64,000 bases of DNA from Ilyobacter_A sp963675185 (GCA_963675185.2 CAXXOH010000003.1:1-64000), one strand, 5' to 3'. Numbered from the stretch's first letter, positions 8,727 through 18,256 are shown. Translations and numbers: made by a program. Notes: a model not told the origin generated them from the sequence alone.

Positions 8727-9815
8727 CTAATCTTCCGGAAAATAGACCTTGTATCCACGGTCTATAAAATCCTGCATATCTATACCAGATATCTCTCTAC
8801 TGCTCCTGTACTTTCCAAGACTAACTTTAGACCTATGATATGGATCATGAAAATCACTGCCACCTGTTGCCAATATGTTAAGTTCACTGCAAAGTTTACT
8901 TAACATTTCTGCGCACTCATCATCCTGCTTGTACGTAAAAACCTCTATCCCTTCCACTCCAATTCCTGCAAGGTACCTCAAATCCTCCTCTACCAAGCCC
9001 TGCTCAATTGGATGGGCCACCACAGGGCATCCTCCTATCTCTTTTACCAGCTTAATAGCCTCATGTATGCCTAGGTAATGTTCCCCTTCTCGTTTGGTCC
9101 ACCAGTAAGGCTTTATCAGGCTGTTTATATCTGTTTCCTCCAAGTTCATTCCGTCTTTTTCCAACTCAAATGTTTCCGGAGTCGTATTTAGTCCATATTT
9201 TTCATAGGTACCACGGTGCAGCTCCCGGTATCCAGGCCCGTAACTTTCGTATTTTACCTCCTCTTCCATCTTGCCAAAAAAAGAGTATAGGATGTGCCTT
9301 GCCGGGATCCCACCCAGTTCTTGGGATAACTCTCCAAACTTTTCGGAAAGTAGCTGTGCATGGTGAAAATAGGTGAAAATAGTGCCGGGATATCTGTCGA
9401 AATCCTCTTTTGTTATAGATATTTCTATCTCAATCCCATCTAAAGTCAAACTTATAGGGTCCTTCTGACTTTTTTCGCAAATTTCATAGACCCATTTCAA
9501 GTCCGATTGTCTTGTTTTTTCCAAGTATTTTGCTAGTTCTTTATTTGAATTCGCTTTTTCGATATCAAATCCGTAGCACAAAAGGTGTATATTCTTCCCG
9601 GTGTATCTTGAAGTCAGCTCCAATCCAGGCATATAAGTTATACCATTTTCCTTGCTCCATTCAAGCGCCTCATATTGACCAGATATAGTATCATGATCCG
9701 TTATGCTTAGTTGTCCTATCCCGTTTGCCTTTGCGTACTCCACCAGCTCTTTTGGGGAGAACAGCCCGTCAGAACAATTGGTATGGCAGTGAAAATCTTT
9801 TTTTATTTTATCCAA
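8727..9815 (-). CDS. PHP-domain phosphoesterase (TrpH/RNase AM-like)
   Basis: About 362 residues. The PHP metal-site motifs are present: DFHCHTNCSDG near the N-terminus, SITDHDTISG (about 45), PGLELTS, VVAHPIEQG and GGSDFHDP. The PHP fold hydrolyses phosphoesters, and YciV/TrpH relatives remove 3'-phosphates or degrade short RNA. About 100 extra residues in the middle (roughly 120-230) are not in the short TrpH form. TTG 9815 follows GGAGGG with good spacing, so I prefer it to the ATG at 9842, which lies before that site. Its downstream terminator was the one broken by the IS. Confidence 0.8.
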   Translation of the reverse strand: MDKIKKDFHCHTNCSDGLFSPKELVEYAKANGIGQLSITDHDTISGQYEALEWSKENGITYMPGLELTSRYTGKNIHLLCYGFDIEKANSNKELAKYLEKTRQSDLKWVYEICEKSQKDPISLTLDGIEIEISITKEDFDRYPGTIFTYFHHAQLLSEKFGELSQELGGIPARHILYSFFGKMEEEVKYESYGPGYRELHRGTYEKYGLNTTPETFELEKDGMNLEETDINSLIKPYWWTKREGEHYLGIHEAIKLVKEIGGCPVVAHPIEQGLVEEDLRYLAGIGVEGIEVFTYKQDDECAEMLSKLCSELNILATGGSDFHDPYHRSKVSLGKYRSSREISGIDMQDFIDRGYKVYFPED

Positions 9816-9911
9816 TGCTTTCCCTCCACAGTTTTTATACATAATTTCATATTATATCATAAAAATTTTCACAAGGTAATTTAAAATTGATTATTATTTG
9901 AATATTGCTTC

Positions 9912-9953
9912 AAAAAAAACAGAACCCTGAATACTCAGGGCTCTGTTTTTTTT
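9912..9953 (-). terminator. Intrinsic terminator of the outer-membrane protein gene
   Basis: 19-bp arms at 9912-9930 and 9935-9953 with one mismatch that becomes a G-U pair on the minus strand, and eight T residues on the minus strand. It lies 34 bp after the stop codon of the minus-strand gene at 9987. Confidence 0.85.
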
Positions 9954-9986
9954 AAATTTAACTGTCTAAAATTAGCTAACTTCAGG

Positions 9987-10649
9987 TTAAAAATCCAATC
10001 TGTAACCTACGGCAAGGGTTAGGAGTTGGACATCTATATTTCCATCAAACTCCTCAGCTGGGTCGGGAGCTGTTCTATTGATATCCATGGTTGTTTGACT
10101 AAACATGAACTCTACTGAAAGTTTTTCTTTGTATTCTGCACCCACACCCACAGCAGCAAAAAGTTCCCCACCTATATCTGTCACGATATCTTGATTTCCA
10201 GTTTCAGCTGCATCTACGACTTCCTCATTGATATAAGCAAATCCTAGGTTACCAAATACATATGGTTTCCAATCTTTTTCATTATCAAATTTAAACCTCG
10301 CCAAAACATACATAGGTATAGAGTAAATATCTCCAGCTTCTTGTTTTATAGCTTCTTTAAATTCATCATGAATAAAAGCTCCTGTATCAATTTCTGTAAA
10401 CCCTACACCGAGACCGTATTCTAATCCCGAAGCAGTACTTGCTATGTACTCTATGTTCACCGATTTACTCAAGTCAACTGTAACTTCAGGATCTCCTACT
10501 TCATCAGAGTCTTCTACTTCTATTTCAGCGTTCCCCTTGCTGAGACCAAATTTAAAGTTAAGCGACTCCCTTTCCGGTGTCATAACGCCTGCAAATGCAA
10601 TCGTCCCCAATAAAACCATTACACAGATTAACAATATCTTTCTCCTCAT
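9987..10649 (-). CDS. Outer-membrane beta-barrel protein
   Basis: 220 residues with a clear signal peptide (KILLICVMVLLGTIAFA, cleaved about residue 20). The rest alternates polar and hydrophobic residues as in beta strands and ends LLTLAVGYRLDF, with a terminal Phe as used by the BAM complex. Long acidic loops suggest surface exposure. It fits the small porin/OmpW-like autotransporter-free barrels of Gram-negative bacteria; no specific substrate can be assigned. It is transcribed alone, with its own terminator. It is the best evidence in the window for an outer membrane. Confidence 0.8.
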   Translation of the reverse strand: MRRKILLICVMVLLGTIAFAGVMTPERESLNFKFGLSKGNAEIEVEDSDEVGDPEVTVDLSKSVNIEYIASTASGLEYGLGVGFTEIDTGAFIHDEFKEAIKQEAGDIYSIPMYVLARFKFDNEKDWKPYVFGNLGFAYINEEVVDAAETGNQDIVTDIGGELFAAVGVGAEYKEKLSVEFMFSQTTMDINRTAPDPAEEFDGNIDVQLLTLAVGYRLDF

Positions 10650-10821
10650 AATTTACCTCCTTCGATACCGAAATGGTAATTTTATCCATTGCTTATTCTG
10701 TATTTCGATTTTGTCAGCTCCTTTTATATATTATATACCATAATTTATTTACAATCCCTCTTTTGACATAATAATTTTTTTTGTTTTAAAATGCAAATTG
10801 CACCTTTTTTTTAAAGAAAAT

Positions 10822-10849
10822 AAAAAAGCGCCGTTAATTGTCGGCGCAC
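10822..10849 (-). terminator. Intrinsic terminator of cvfB
   Basis: GCGCCG (10828-10833) and CGGCGC (10842-10847) with an 8-nt loop. The AAAAAA at 10822-10827 gives the U tract on the minus strand. It lies just after the cvfB stop. Confidence 0.85.
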
Positions 10850-10856
10850 ACGTATA

Positions 10857-11696
10857 CTACTTTAATTTGAAATCTATGCCATCTTTTTCTATATACCCAT
10901 TTTTAAGTAAATTTCCAACTGCTTTTTTAAAAGCTTTTTTACTTAGTCCAAAAGCTTTTTGTATCAGTTCAGGAGAACTTTTGTCGTTGACTTGGAGCTT
11001 CCCGTCGCCCTCTTTCATCTTGTCTAGGATTATCTGCGCATCATCATCTATTTGAAGATAGGAAAGCTTTCTAGGGCTGAGGTCTAGTTTCCCGTCCTCC
11101 CTCACCCTTATTACCCTGGCTTCAATCTCTTCTCCAACCTGGTATTCCCTGAAACATTCGTTTTTCGGTATCAGCCCAAAGTACCTGTTGTCAACTGCAA
11201 CAAAGATACCTATGTTCGGCTCTATTCTGTAAACCGTCCCTAACACCACATCGTTCTTTTCATACTTGCTGTTTGGCATGAGAAATTGATATATCTTCAT
11301 GGTGGCCGATATTCTGCCTTTTTTATCCTCGTACAAACCTACTAAATACTTATTACCTACTTCAAGCGGCCCCTCTTCTTGGCCCTTTGGAAGTAAAAGA
11401 TCTTTTGGTAGGCCCCAGTCCAAAAAAGCCCCTATTTTAGTTATATCCACAACCTCAAGCTTCGCTAATGTACCTATAACTGCATAGGAATTTTTTAAAG
11501 TTGCTATAAGCCTGTCTTCTGAATCACGATATATAAAAACGTCTAAAAAATCCCCTGCGCATATCTCCATACCCTCTATTTCATTATTCGGCAGCAAAAT
11601 GTTGTCCGCATTGTCACCTGTTTCCGCATCGAGATAAACTCCTATACTAGCAATATTGTTTACCTTCATTTTTTGTCTTTTTCCTATCTTTACCAT
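10857..11696 (-). CDS. cvfB: CvfB-family S1-like RNA-binding protein
   Basis: 279 residues from ATG 11696, which follows AGAGGTG at good spacing (an upstream in-frame ATG lacks one). Three S1-like OB domains in order (for example IASIGVYLDAETG, ITKIGAFLDWGLPKDLLLP, VYRIEPNIGIFVAVDNRYFG) and a C-terminal winged helix (SPELIQKAFGLSKKAFKKAV) match the CvfB/YitL layout. Family members bind RNA and affect virulence-factor expression in staphylococci; the RNA target is unknown here. Monocistronic. Confidence 0.88.
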   Translation of the reverse strand: MVKIGKRQKMKVNNIASIGVYLDAETGDNADNILLPNNEIEGMEICAGDFLDVFIYRDSEDRLIATLKNSYAVIGTLAKLEVVDITKIGAFLDWGLPKDLLLPKGQEEGPLEVGNKYLVGLYEDKKGRISATMKIYQFLMPNSKYEKNDVVLGTVYRIEPNIGIFVAVDNRYFGLIPKNECFREYQVGEEIEARVIRVREDGKLDLSPRKLSYLQIDDDAQIILDKMKEGDGKLQVNDKSSPELIQKAFGLSKKAFKKAVGNLLKNGYIEKDGIDFKLK

Positions 11697-11804
11697 CCAT
11701 GCACCTCTAAATTTCAAAATAAATACCAGTTATTATACTATAATTTTTGTTTTTTTTCCACTAAATAAAAATACATCGCCTGAACACAGGTGATGTATCT
11801 AGAA

Positions 11805-11985
11805 CTAATCCATTAAACCCTTTATAAGAGCATCTTCTACACTCTTAAGTAGTAATTTACCGCTACCTGTAGCTCCCCGGCTACGGCATCCACCTCAAGA
11901 CTCTGCTTTTCTTTTATCTCTTCTAGTATCTATTCGGAAATGAAAAAATAAAAATAACAGCCCAAGCATTTTTTATCGTTTTCAA
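11805..11985 (-). pseudogene. Remnant of a small FMN-binding-domain protein
   Basis: On the minus strand a signal-like start (from TTG 11985, KTIKNAWAVIFIF) is followed, after stops, by ILEEIKEKQSLEVDAVAG and, in a shifted frame, ATGSGKLLLKSVEDALIKGL then a stop. The D-A-V-x-G-A-T-G-S signature, where FMN is attached in this family, is recognisable but broken by a 2-nt insertion in GGGGAGCT, and the middle is deleted. It is dead. Nearby hairpin 11770-11797 (ATACATC-CCTG / CAGG-GATGTAT) may be its old terminator. Confidence 0.65.
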
Positions 11986-12126
11986 TTTTCTAGCCTCTCA
12001 TAAAAATGGCTACTTCCCTATGAATTTTTATCTGCAGTAGCTTGATAAAGGATTAGATAAATCATCCTCTTACCTAAATATACAGTCACGGAATTTATAA
12101 ATCACTTTAACTCTATATTTTTTTAG

Positions 12127-12330
12127 TCGCGAATTGCACGAATGGACACGAATAAAACATCAAATAAAATGATATTTCGGACACAGAGAAAAAAGAGTTT
12201 AAATATAAGAGATGCTTACTCAAATCTTTTGAATAATTCATAAAGATTCGTGACAAAAATTATTTTTATTTTAGGCTATTCTCACTGTGTAACTCATTTT
12301 TAAAATCTCTGTGAAACTCTGTGATCAAAA
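12127..12330. repeat. Fold-back intergenic element with CACGAAT and CACAGAG words (copy 2)
   Basis: The left side reads GTCGCGAATTGCACGAATGG (12127-12146) and GGACACAGAG (12179-12188); the right side reads GATTCGTGAC (about 12245) and CTCTGTGAAACTCTGTGATC (about 12306-12325), so the two word types occur inverted. Related DNA lies at 5505-5560 and 25033-25220. No gene is seen between the FMN-binding remnant and 12447. Confidence 0.55.
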
Positions 12331-12446
12331 AAGATTTTATGGATAAATTCAGTAATCCTTGCTAGCAACTCGGATTAGGTTAATGCCCATTGCCGGATAT
12401 GAAATCAAGTTGGAATAAGCTGGAAATTTTGCCTGTCTATGGATCT

Positions 12447-13634
12447 TTACCACATTTTAACATGGCCTTTTCTCCTTAAATCACCTGAAGTTTCGGCCTT
12501 CTTACATTTAAGCATCTTTTCATCTGCTATTTTTATTAACTTTTCTGCTGATACATTATTTGTGCTTTTAAACTCAGAAGTGTCTGCTATTCCGTAGCTA
12601 AATAGGATGCCCACTTCATTTCCCTCTAGAAAAACAGGCCTTGTTTTGCAGTCCACCTCTATTCTTTTTATGATTTCCATAGCTTGGATATTAGTCGCCT
12701 CATCTAAAAGCAATACAAATTCGTCACCGCCATATCTGCAAGCAATGTCATACGAACGTATATTACTCTCCAATATCCCAGCAAACTCTTTGAGCATTTT
12801 ATCGCCCATTGCGTGTCCATATTTATCATTCGTCTGCTTGAATTTATCTAGGTCTATTACCACAATTGCAAGACTGGTTTTTCTATTTCTCTTGTACCTA
12901 TCTAAACTTTCGTTGAATCTAGCGTACAGATATCTCCTGTTATATATTCCAGTCAAAGGATCGGTGATGGATGTCTCCTCCAGTTTTGATAACCTTTCCC
13001 CTAGTTCCTTGTAGTGAAGATAATTTTGTACCACAACCCCAACCTGCAGAGCTATAACCTCAAGATACTCGACTAGCTCCTTTGGAAAAATACCCTTTCT
13101 TCTATCATTAAACTGTATAAGCCCCTGCCCCTTACCCCCAAACTTTATAGGTATAAGTACCATAGTTTCATAACCCCAGGCGTTGCAATAGTTTCTGCCT
13201 CCATACTCAGCGCACCCTTTCAACTGATTTGCCAATAAAAAACTGCTGCTATCAGTCCAAAAACTTCCGCCGTAAGTATAACACGGCAAAGCATTTTCCA
13301 AATTTCCACGTATGACCTTACCGCACATACATTCCAGCATATACCCGTCCTCGGCATGAGAGTGTATCCTGTTGTGCTCGGCATCCCTCTTACACAACAA
13401 ATTCTCTTTTTGGATGAACTGCTCTTCGTAGCCTTCGGTAACGAAATAAGGGTAGTCACCTTTTTCATGTAGCCTGATTCCAACAGCTTCACATCCAGTA
13501 AAACTCTTCAAGTGCTTTACAACGTTTTTCAAACAAGAATCCAGGTCAATAAAGTTATTTAAATCCATGAATATTTCTTTTGATAATTTTTCCATTTTAA
13601 GCAGTTTCTTCAGTTCATCTATATTTTCCGTCAT
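12447..13634 (-). CDS. GAF-GGDEF diguanylate cyclase with Cys-rich sensor domain
   Basis: 395 residues. Residues about 20-205 are a GAF domain with a distinctive insert (RDAEHNRI, LECMCGKVIRG, YTYGGSFWTDSS, RNYCNAWGYE) holding six Cys (81, 102, 104, 118, 141, 150); such inserts suggest redox or metal sensing. Residues about 225-385 are a GGDEF domain with intact RYGGDEF (catalytic GGDEF at 302-306). The upstream RSYD (293-296) is the RxxD inhibitory site for product feedback. It should make cyclic di-GMP from two GTP in the cytoplasm. There is no membrane segment and no partner gene nearby; no c-di-GMP riboswitch was recognised in the window. Confidence 0.88.
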   Translation of the reverse strand: MTENIDELKKLLKMEKLSKEIFMDLNNFIDLDSCLKNVVKHLKSFTGCEAVGIRLHEKGDYPYFVTEGYEEQFIQKENLLCKRDAEHNRIHSHAEDGYMLECMCGKVIRGNLENALPCYTYGGSFWTDSSSFLLANQLKGCAEYGGRNYCNAWGYETMVLIPIKFGGKGQGLIQFNDRRKGIFPKELVEYLEVIALQVGVVVQNYLHYKELGERLSKLEETSITDPLTGIYNRRYLYARFNESLDRYKRNRKTSLAIVVIDLDKFKQTNDKYGHAMGDKMLKEFAGILESNIRSYDIACRYGGDEFVLLLDEATNIQAMEIIKRIEVDCKTRPVFLEGNEVGILFSYGIADTSEFKSTNNVSAEKLIKIADEKMLKCKKAETSGDLRRKGHVKMW

Positions 13635-13758
13635 TTTTACTACTCCTAATATTTATAGTGTTAAATTATATTATTGCTACAATATATATTGTAACTCATA
13701 GACATAACTAGAGTAAAGAGCTAATTTTTTATAAAATCAACTTTCTTAAACTTCAGTT

Positions 13759-14505
13759 TTACTCATCAGGAAAACTTTGATTTGTTATCAGTGTCCTTGA
13801 TAAAATTTTTTCTGCATCTTCTTCTAACACCCTGCATATGAACTTTTCTATATCACAACTCACTTCATCGGCTACCACACTTTTAAGTATTACATGCCCC
13901 CCAGTTTCATAATACTTTAGCTTTTTATCATCTGATCCAAGCTCATTAAATATATACTCAGCGCTTTTACGCCTAACCGTGTCGTCATTTTTTGCCTGTA
14001 AGACCAAGGCGGGGCACTGGACTTTTTTCAGCCGGGGTTTTGTAATGTTTATAAATTTAAGAAAGTGAAATACAGAGGATGGCGGGTATCTCATAAAAGA
14101 TAAAAAGTATCTTTTTATCTCCCTGAAATCCCCATTCGTCATCCCTAGAAACATGTTTCTAAATATATTTTTTAAGTCCCAGCAGTATACCGGAGAATTT
14201 ATGGTAACTAGGCCGTCTATGCCGTACTTTTCACAAAGGGTTACTCCCACAAGTCCGCCCATAGAAAAGCCTACAACGAAGACCTTATCGCTGGTCTCCA
14301 TTAGTCTGATAAGGTCTTGTTCAGCCGATGCTACCCAATCTACGTGACTTACACCTGCCATATCCTTTCTTCTGCCAGTATGCCCCTTAAGGTGGCTACA
14401 TTTTACAAGATAACTCTTAGAATCCATATAAGATCCCAGGTATTCCACTTCACTGACATTCCCTCCAAATCCGTGAATAAGTAAGCAACCAGTTCTTTCA
14501 GACAA
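13759..14505 (-). CDS. Alpha/beta-hydrolase, carboxylesterase (Est30-like)
   Basis: About 248 residues. The oxyanion motif is LIHGFGGN, the nucleophile elbow is GFSMGG (Ser about 92), the acid is in LQAKNDDTV and the base in GGHVI. This is the Est30/YvaK layout: small carboxylesterases or monoacylglycerol lipases of the cytoplasm. TTG 14505 follows GGAGGG at 7 nt; a GTG at 14523 after GAGGTG is an alternative. It is transcribed alone, divergent in style from the upstream CheR remnant. Confidence 0.8.
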   Translation of the reverse strand: MSERTGCLLIHGFGGNVSEVEYLGSYMDSKSYLVKCSHLKGHTGRRKDMAGVSHVDWVASAEQDLIRLMETSDKVFVVGFSMGGLVGVTLCEKYGIDGLVTINSPVYCWDLKNIFRNMFLGMTNGDFREIKRYFLSFMRYPPSSVFHFLKFINITKPRLKKVQCPALVLQAKNDDTVRRKSAEYIFNELGSDDKKLKYYETGGHVILKSVVADEVSCDIEKFICRVLEEDAEKILSRTLITNQSFPDE

Positions 14506-14523
14506 ATTTTCCCTCCATATCAC

Positions 14524-14886
14524 CTCTGTATTCTTGAATACAGATATCTAATAAGCTGCCATAGTCTGAAAATCTCAAAATATTCTATACTCTACTTTAT
14601 ACCCACTGTTATTTTTAAAATCTCTGTTTTTAATAATTTTTTAGCTATTAATCTTTATTAAGTAGCCGAGCTATGTTTTCTCCAATGGAAAACCCTGTTA
14701 TTATGAAATCTAATCACTGCGGCTTCACAGTTGCTTAATGACTTCAATTGATTTAATACCTTTTTTATTAAACAACAAAATAAATTCTTAGATTCATTCA
14801 CATATCTTTTGCTACTATTTCTCTTTTAAAATTTTTTTAATTTGTCTATATTTTCTAATATTTTTAATAATTCTACAATAATTTTT
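14524..14886. other. Gap of 360 bp without a recognisable gene
   Basis: AT-rich DNA between the esterase and the CheR remnant. A few short open stretches on the minus strand (around 14640-14770) look as if they might be decayed coding sequence, but nothing could be matched to a family. Confidence 0.4.
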
Positions 14887-15715
14887 TTAAGTGGTCTTGC
14901 AGTAAATCATTTTGCTTGCTTCTACTTTTTTTAAGTCAAATTTTCCCTCAGGGAGTTTCTCATGACAACCTACTATAAGGAATCCTCCCTTAACTAAGTG
15001 CTTTTCTAGATCTGCTAATATTCTTATCTGTAACTGCTTATCAAAATATGTAAAGACAAGGTTTCTACACAAGATAACATGAAACTCTCCATCGGGAATA
15101 TCTTTCCTCACATCCTGCTCCAAAAAGTTTATTCCATCTTTTAACTCTTTTTTTATACTATAGAGTTCCCCCTCTTTATAAAAATACTTTTTGAACAGTT
15201 TTTCTGGAAGTTCCCAAAAACTTGATCTAGAGTAGCTTCCATCAGAGGCTCTTCGTAAAACTATCCTGTTTATGTCGGTAGCGGTTATGCTTATATTCAA
15301 ATCGACTTTATTTTTTTGAACAGCATCTTCCCATATGATTTTTATCGTATATGGCTCCTCGCCGGAAGCACAGCCCACACTCCACACATTAATCCGATTC
15401 CACCTATTTTCCAAAGCTTTATCTACTATAACTGGAATAAGTTCAGTTGAAATTGTATCAAAAAGTCCTCTATCTCTGTAAAACCTTGATATACTTATTC
15501 TACAGCAGGAATCTAAAAAATCCCAATTCCTTCTCGTTCTCTTCAAGATACTTTTTATAACATCCAATCTCCTTTATTTCCAGCTCATCCATCCTTTTTT
15601 GAATCCGTTTACAGACTCTTTTCCTTACCTTACGGAATCCCTTCCAACTCATATACAATTTTGGAAGAGCCCACTGCAAAAAATCGACACAGTCACTATC
15701 CTTCAAATTAATCAC
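14887..15715 (-). pseudogene. CheR-type methyltransferase with a single-base frameshift
   Basis: The first part (from ATG 15715) reads DSDCVDFLQWALPKLYMSWKG to YKKYLEENEKE, and a second frame continues WDFLDSCCRISISRFYRDRG through VWSVGCASGEEPY (SAM-binding motif I) to ILCRNLVFTYFD and the C-terminus. Deleting one base at 15525-15527 restores a single frame of about 275 residues, the normal CheR length. CheR methylates glutamates of chemoreceptors, but no chemotaxis genes are near; this DSDCV-FLQWALP group is often found alone. It is either a recently killed gene or contains a sequencing error. Confidence 0.8.
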
Positions 15716-15819
15716 CTTTATCCAACTAGATCAGGATTTTCTTTAATTATCACTTAATATAACAAAAAGGAAACTTCCTACTTGCACGCTAAATTCCTCT
15801 GTCACTGGGCTTTTTAATA

Positions 15820-16485
15820 TCACTTTTTCAGGAAAGTATCTAAAAACCAATAACCATTATGGAATACTTTTTCTCCTGCTACGAGCTCTATCTCTTTTGA
15901 AAATATAGGCCCATTAGTTACAACTGTATGGTATTCGCCGTTTTCTCCAGATACATCTATCCCAATTTTTCTGAACTCCTCTATAAGGATAAGATCTAAT
16001 TCTCTACCAAGAAAGCTCCTATCTAGGACGTCGTCCTTAACTGCAACTATCTTGGCCTTAAAACCAGCAGCTATAAACTCCTTCACAAGGCTGCTCCTTT
16101 TCTTTTTCCAAAGTGGCAAATAAGGCTCCGTTTCAACTAACTGACAAACCCTCTCCACCCATTCACGGTGTTTTTCTATATCTATATCCCCAAAAACTCC
16201 AAAATCAATCCCCTCATGCTTCATCCCTTTTATCAAGTGAATAAAATTTTTCTCGTACTCTCCCCAAGATGTCGAACAAGTTTCCAAAGGAATGCCAAGA
16301 GCCTTCGATTGCTCCATTATTACCTCAATCGGAAGGCCATGTGATCTGGTTTTTTTTCCGTTTATAGTCAGCATTGTGATTAACTTTTTAGGTTTACCAC
16401 CTTTTCGTATAGCATGATAAAGCGAAAGACAAGAATCCTTACCACCGCTCCACGAACAAAAGAAAGGCATATTTTTAATTTCCAT
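15820..16485 (-). CDS. Dph6-like ATP-pyrophosphatase (adenine nucleotide alpha hydrolase)
   Basis: 221 residues with the PP-loop SWSGGKDSCLSLYHA near the N-terminus, FGDIDIEKHREW and the C-terminal GENGEYHT block. This matches diphthine-ammonia ligase (Dph6/MJ0570) family proteins. Bacteria lack diphthamide, so the bacterial substrate is unknown; an ATP-dependent amidation is likely from the fold. AAAGGTGAG precedes the ATG. It stands alone between two decayed genes. Confidence 0.8.
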   Translation of the reverse strand: MEIKNMPFFCSWSGGKDSCLSLYHAIRKGGKPKKLITMLTINGKKTRSHGLPIEVIMEQSKALGIPLETCSTSWGEYEKNFIHLIKGMKHEGIDFGVFGDIDIEKHREWVERVCQLVETEPYLPLWKKKRSSLVKEFIAAGFKAKIVAVKDDVLDRSFLGRELDLILIEEFRKIGIDVSGENGEYHTVVTNGPIFSKEIELVAGEKVFHNGYWFLDTFLKK

Positions 16486-16656
16486 AGCACACTCACCTTT
16501 CCCATATTTTTAGCACTTATCTATTTAACTTCTTTAAAAGCCAAGCCATATTTTACCCTAGCGTTATCATTATTTCTATTCCTTTTTCATCCTCTGTTAC
16601 CACACCTTTCCCAATCCAAATCCAATATTCCAATAGCTTGATCCCGGTACTATCAT

Positions 16657-17040
16657 TTAATTAATCAGATAATTAATCCAAAAAAAGTTTATAGAGTTGA
16701 ACACATGGGTCGCCCAACCTCTTCTTACTGACACTACTGCAGCTCCTACTTTGCGCTGTAGCATGTCTTCGTTGACCTTTGCCACCCAATAAACACCCCA
16801 TCTACACGGTCTATCGAAGTCTTTAATTCTGTACTCACATCGGCAAAATATATCGGTGAACCCAGTATTATATCGTCAGCATCAAGCATTTTTTCTGTGC
16901 ATGAATTTGCTATATCCTCTTTTACTGCACACGTTTTATCCAATCTCTCAAAAAATTTATAACAAGCTATGCATCCACATATCTTCTCTCTGCTAACTCT
17001 ACCTCAATCCCATCTTTTTTTTAGCTCGTTCAGTACATAA
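16657..17040 (-). pseudogene. Decayed iron-sulfur flavoprotein (NADPH-dependent FMN reductase family)
   Basis: Recognisable pieces on the minus strand are VLNELKK, DGIEVELAERR, CGCIACYKFFERLDKTC, a stretch through LDADDIILGSPIYFADVST, then after a shift KVGAAVVSVRRGW and THVFNSINFF before the stop at 16657. CxCxxC and the GSPIYF flavin loop are typical of archaeal-type iron-sulfur flavoproteins. At least three frame changes separate the pieces, so the gene is dead. Confidence 0.75.
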
Positions 17041-17266
17041 TTTATTAATATCTCTGTCCAGTCAAAAATTTAAAAATTTGCATAACCTGATAGAATTCAA
17101 CTCAATATACTTTTAGCCATTCATTCCGTTTTTCCTATAAATTTATTTAAATATAGGATTTATTAAAAATTTGTTGTATAAAAACTATAGTTGGTATTTT
17201 TGTTGTCAGTTTATGTATTTAGTTTATTTATTGGAGCATAAAATAGATATAAAGAGGGGGATCTAA

Positions 17267-17620
17267 ATGAGCGATTTAAGTATTAGAACTTGTGAAGTCT
17301 GCAGGCTAGGGGCTCCCCTGGCTACAGATGAGGAGATCAAAGAATTCATGTCGCAACTCCCTTATTGGGAAATAATCATAGTAGATGAAGTCAAGCACCT
17401 AAAAAAAACATTTAAGTTCAAAAATTTTATGGAAGCCTTACAGTTTACAAATAAGGTTGGGGAGCTAGCAGAAAAAGAAGGTCATCATCCGGAGATACTT
17501 ACACAATGGGGAAAAGTAACTGTGACTTGGTGGACGCATAAAATTATGGGACTACATGCAAACGACTTTATAATGGCTGCGAAAACCGATAAAATTTTCA
17601 TGGATTCTTCTGAGTCTTAA
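17267..17620 (+). CDS. phhB: Pterin-4a-carbinolamine dehydratase
   Basis: 117 residues with the PCD/DCoH signature EGHHPEI, KVTVTWWTH and the final GLHANDFIMAAKTD. It dehydrates 4a-hydroxytetrahydropterin to the quinonoid dihydropterin, recycling pterin cofactor. No aromatic amino-acid hydroxylase is near; in such bacteria it may serve molybdopterin or another pterin. A short extra N-terminal segment (IRTCEVCRLGAPL) carries two Cys. AGAGGGGGA precedes the ATG. Starts a short plus-strand gene set. Confidence 0.88.
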   Translation: MSDLSIRTCEVCRLGAPLATDEEIKEFMSQLPYWEIIIVDEVKHLKKTFKFKNFMEALQFTNKVGELAEKEGHHPEILTQWGKVTVTWWTHKIMGLHANDFIMAAKTDKIFMDSSES

Positions 17621-17652
17621 AAGTAGTATACTGTTAGTGAGGGGCAGTGTTT

Positions 17653-18030
17653 ATGGTGTATAGGTTTTTAATAGATATTGTTATAATTTTCCACCTTATG
17701 TTTATAATTTTTATTGTTTTTGGGGGGTTCCTTTTGCTTGTCGACAGAAGATGGGCTCTGATACATCTGCCATCTGCTGTTTGGGGTGCCCTAGTAGAGT
17801 TTATGGATTTCTTCTGCCCGCTTACTCCTTTGGAAAACTGGCTTAGAAGAATCGAAGGTCGTACCGAGTATACGGGGGACTTTATAGAACACTACCTAAT
17901 CCCTGTAATCTACCCGGCTGGCCTTACGCCAAAGATTCAGGTCATGCTTGGTTTTTTTGTTATAGTCATAAATCTTCTGGTCTATCTTTTGGTTTTTTGC
18001 TTCCTGAAAAATATAGGAAGGAGGGATTAG
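17653..18030 (+). CDS. DUF2784 membrane protein
   Basis: 125 residues from ATG 17653, 8 nt after GAGGGG (a GTG at 17647 is too close). Four hydrophobic spans, with FHLMFIIFIVFGG, HLPSAVWGALVEF, CPLTPLENWLR and the EHYLIPVIYP block that define DUF2784. Function unknown; inner membrane. Lies 32 bp after the pterin dehydratase and overlaps the start region of the next gene, so the three are probably co-transcribed. Confidence 0.8.
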   Translation: MVYRFLIDIVIIFHLMFIIFIVFGGFLLLVDRRWALIHLPSAVWGALVEFMDFFCPLTPLENWLRRIEGRTEYTGDFIEHYLIPVIYPAGLTPKIQVMLGFFVIVINLLVYLLVFCFLKNIGRRD

Positions 18031-18031
18031 A

Positions 18032-18247
18032 ATGAAAAAAGTAACTGGAGAAAAAAAAGAACTTCTAGACAGACAAAAAACGCTTTCAAACCACTTGGAA
18101 TTTATAAAAAATGAAGTTCAAGATAAAAAACCAGACAAAGAGTTAGCTATTAAAATACTCAAAGAACATGCTGATATATATGAAAAACTTACAGGCAACA
18201 AGTACGACATCCCTATAGAGACAGAATTGGACTCTTTGGGATATTAA
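18032..18247 (+). CDS. Small hypothetical protein, mostly helical
   Basis: 71 charged residues (many Lys and Glu) predicted to form two helices: KKELLDRQKTLSNHLEFIK and ELAIKILKEHADIYEKL. No family recognised. It starts 1 bp after the DUF2784 stop behind GGAGGG and is followed by a terminator, so it closes the small operon. Confidence 0.65.
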   Translation: MKKVTGEKKELLDRQKTLSNHLEFIKNEVQDKKPDKELAIKILKEHADIYEKLTGNKYDIPIETELDSLGY

Positions 18248-18256
18248 CAGGCACTC

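Noticed and set aside
14640..14770. Possible decayed gene on the minus strand of the gap at 14524-14886
   Set aside because: Only short open stretches that I could not match to a family.
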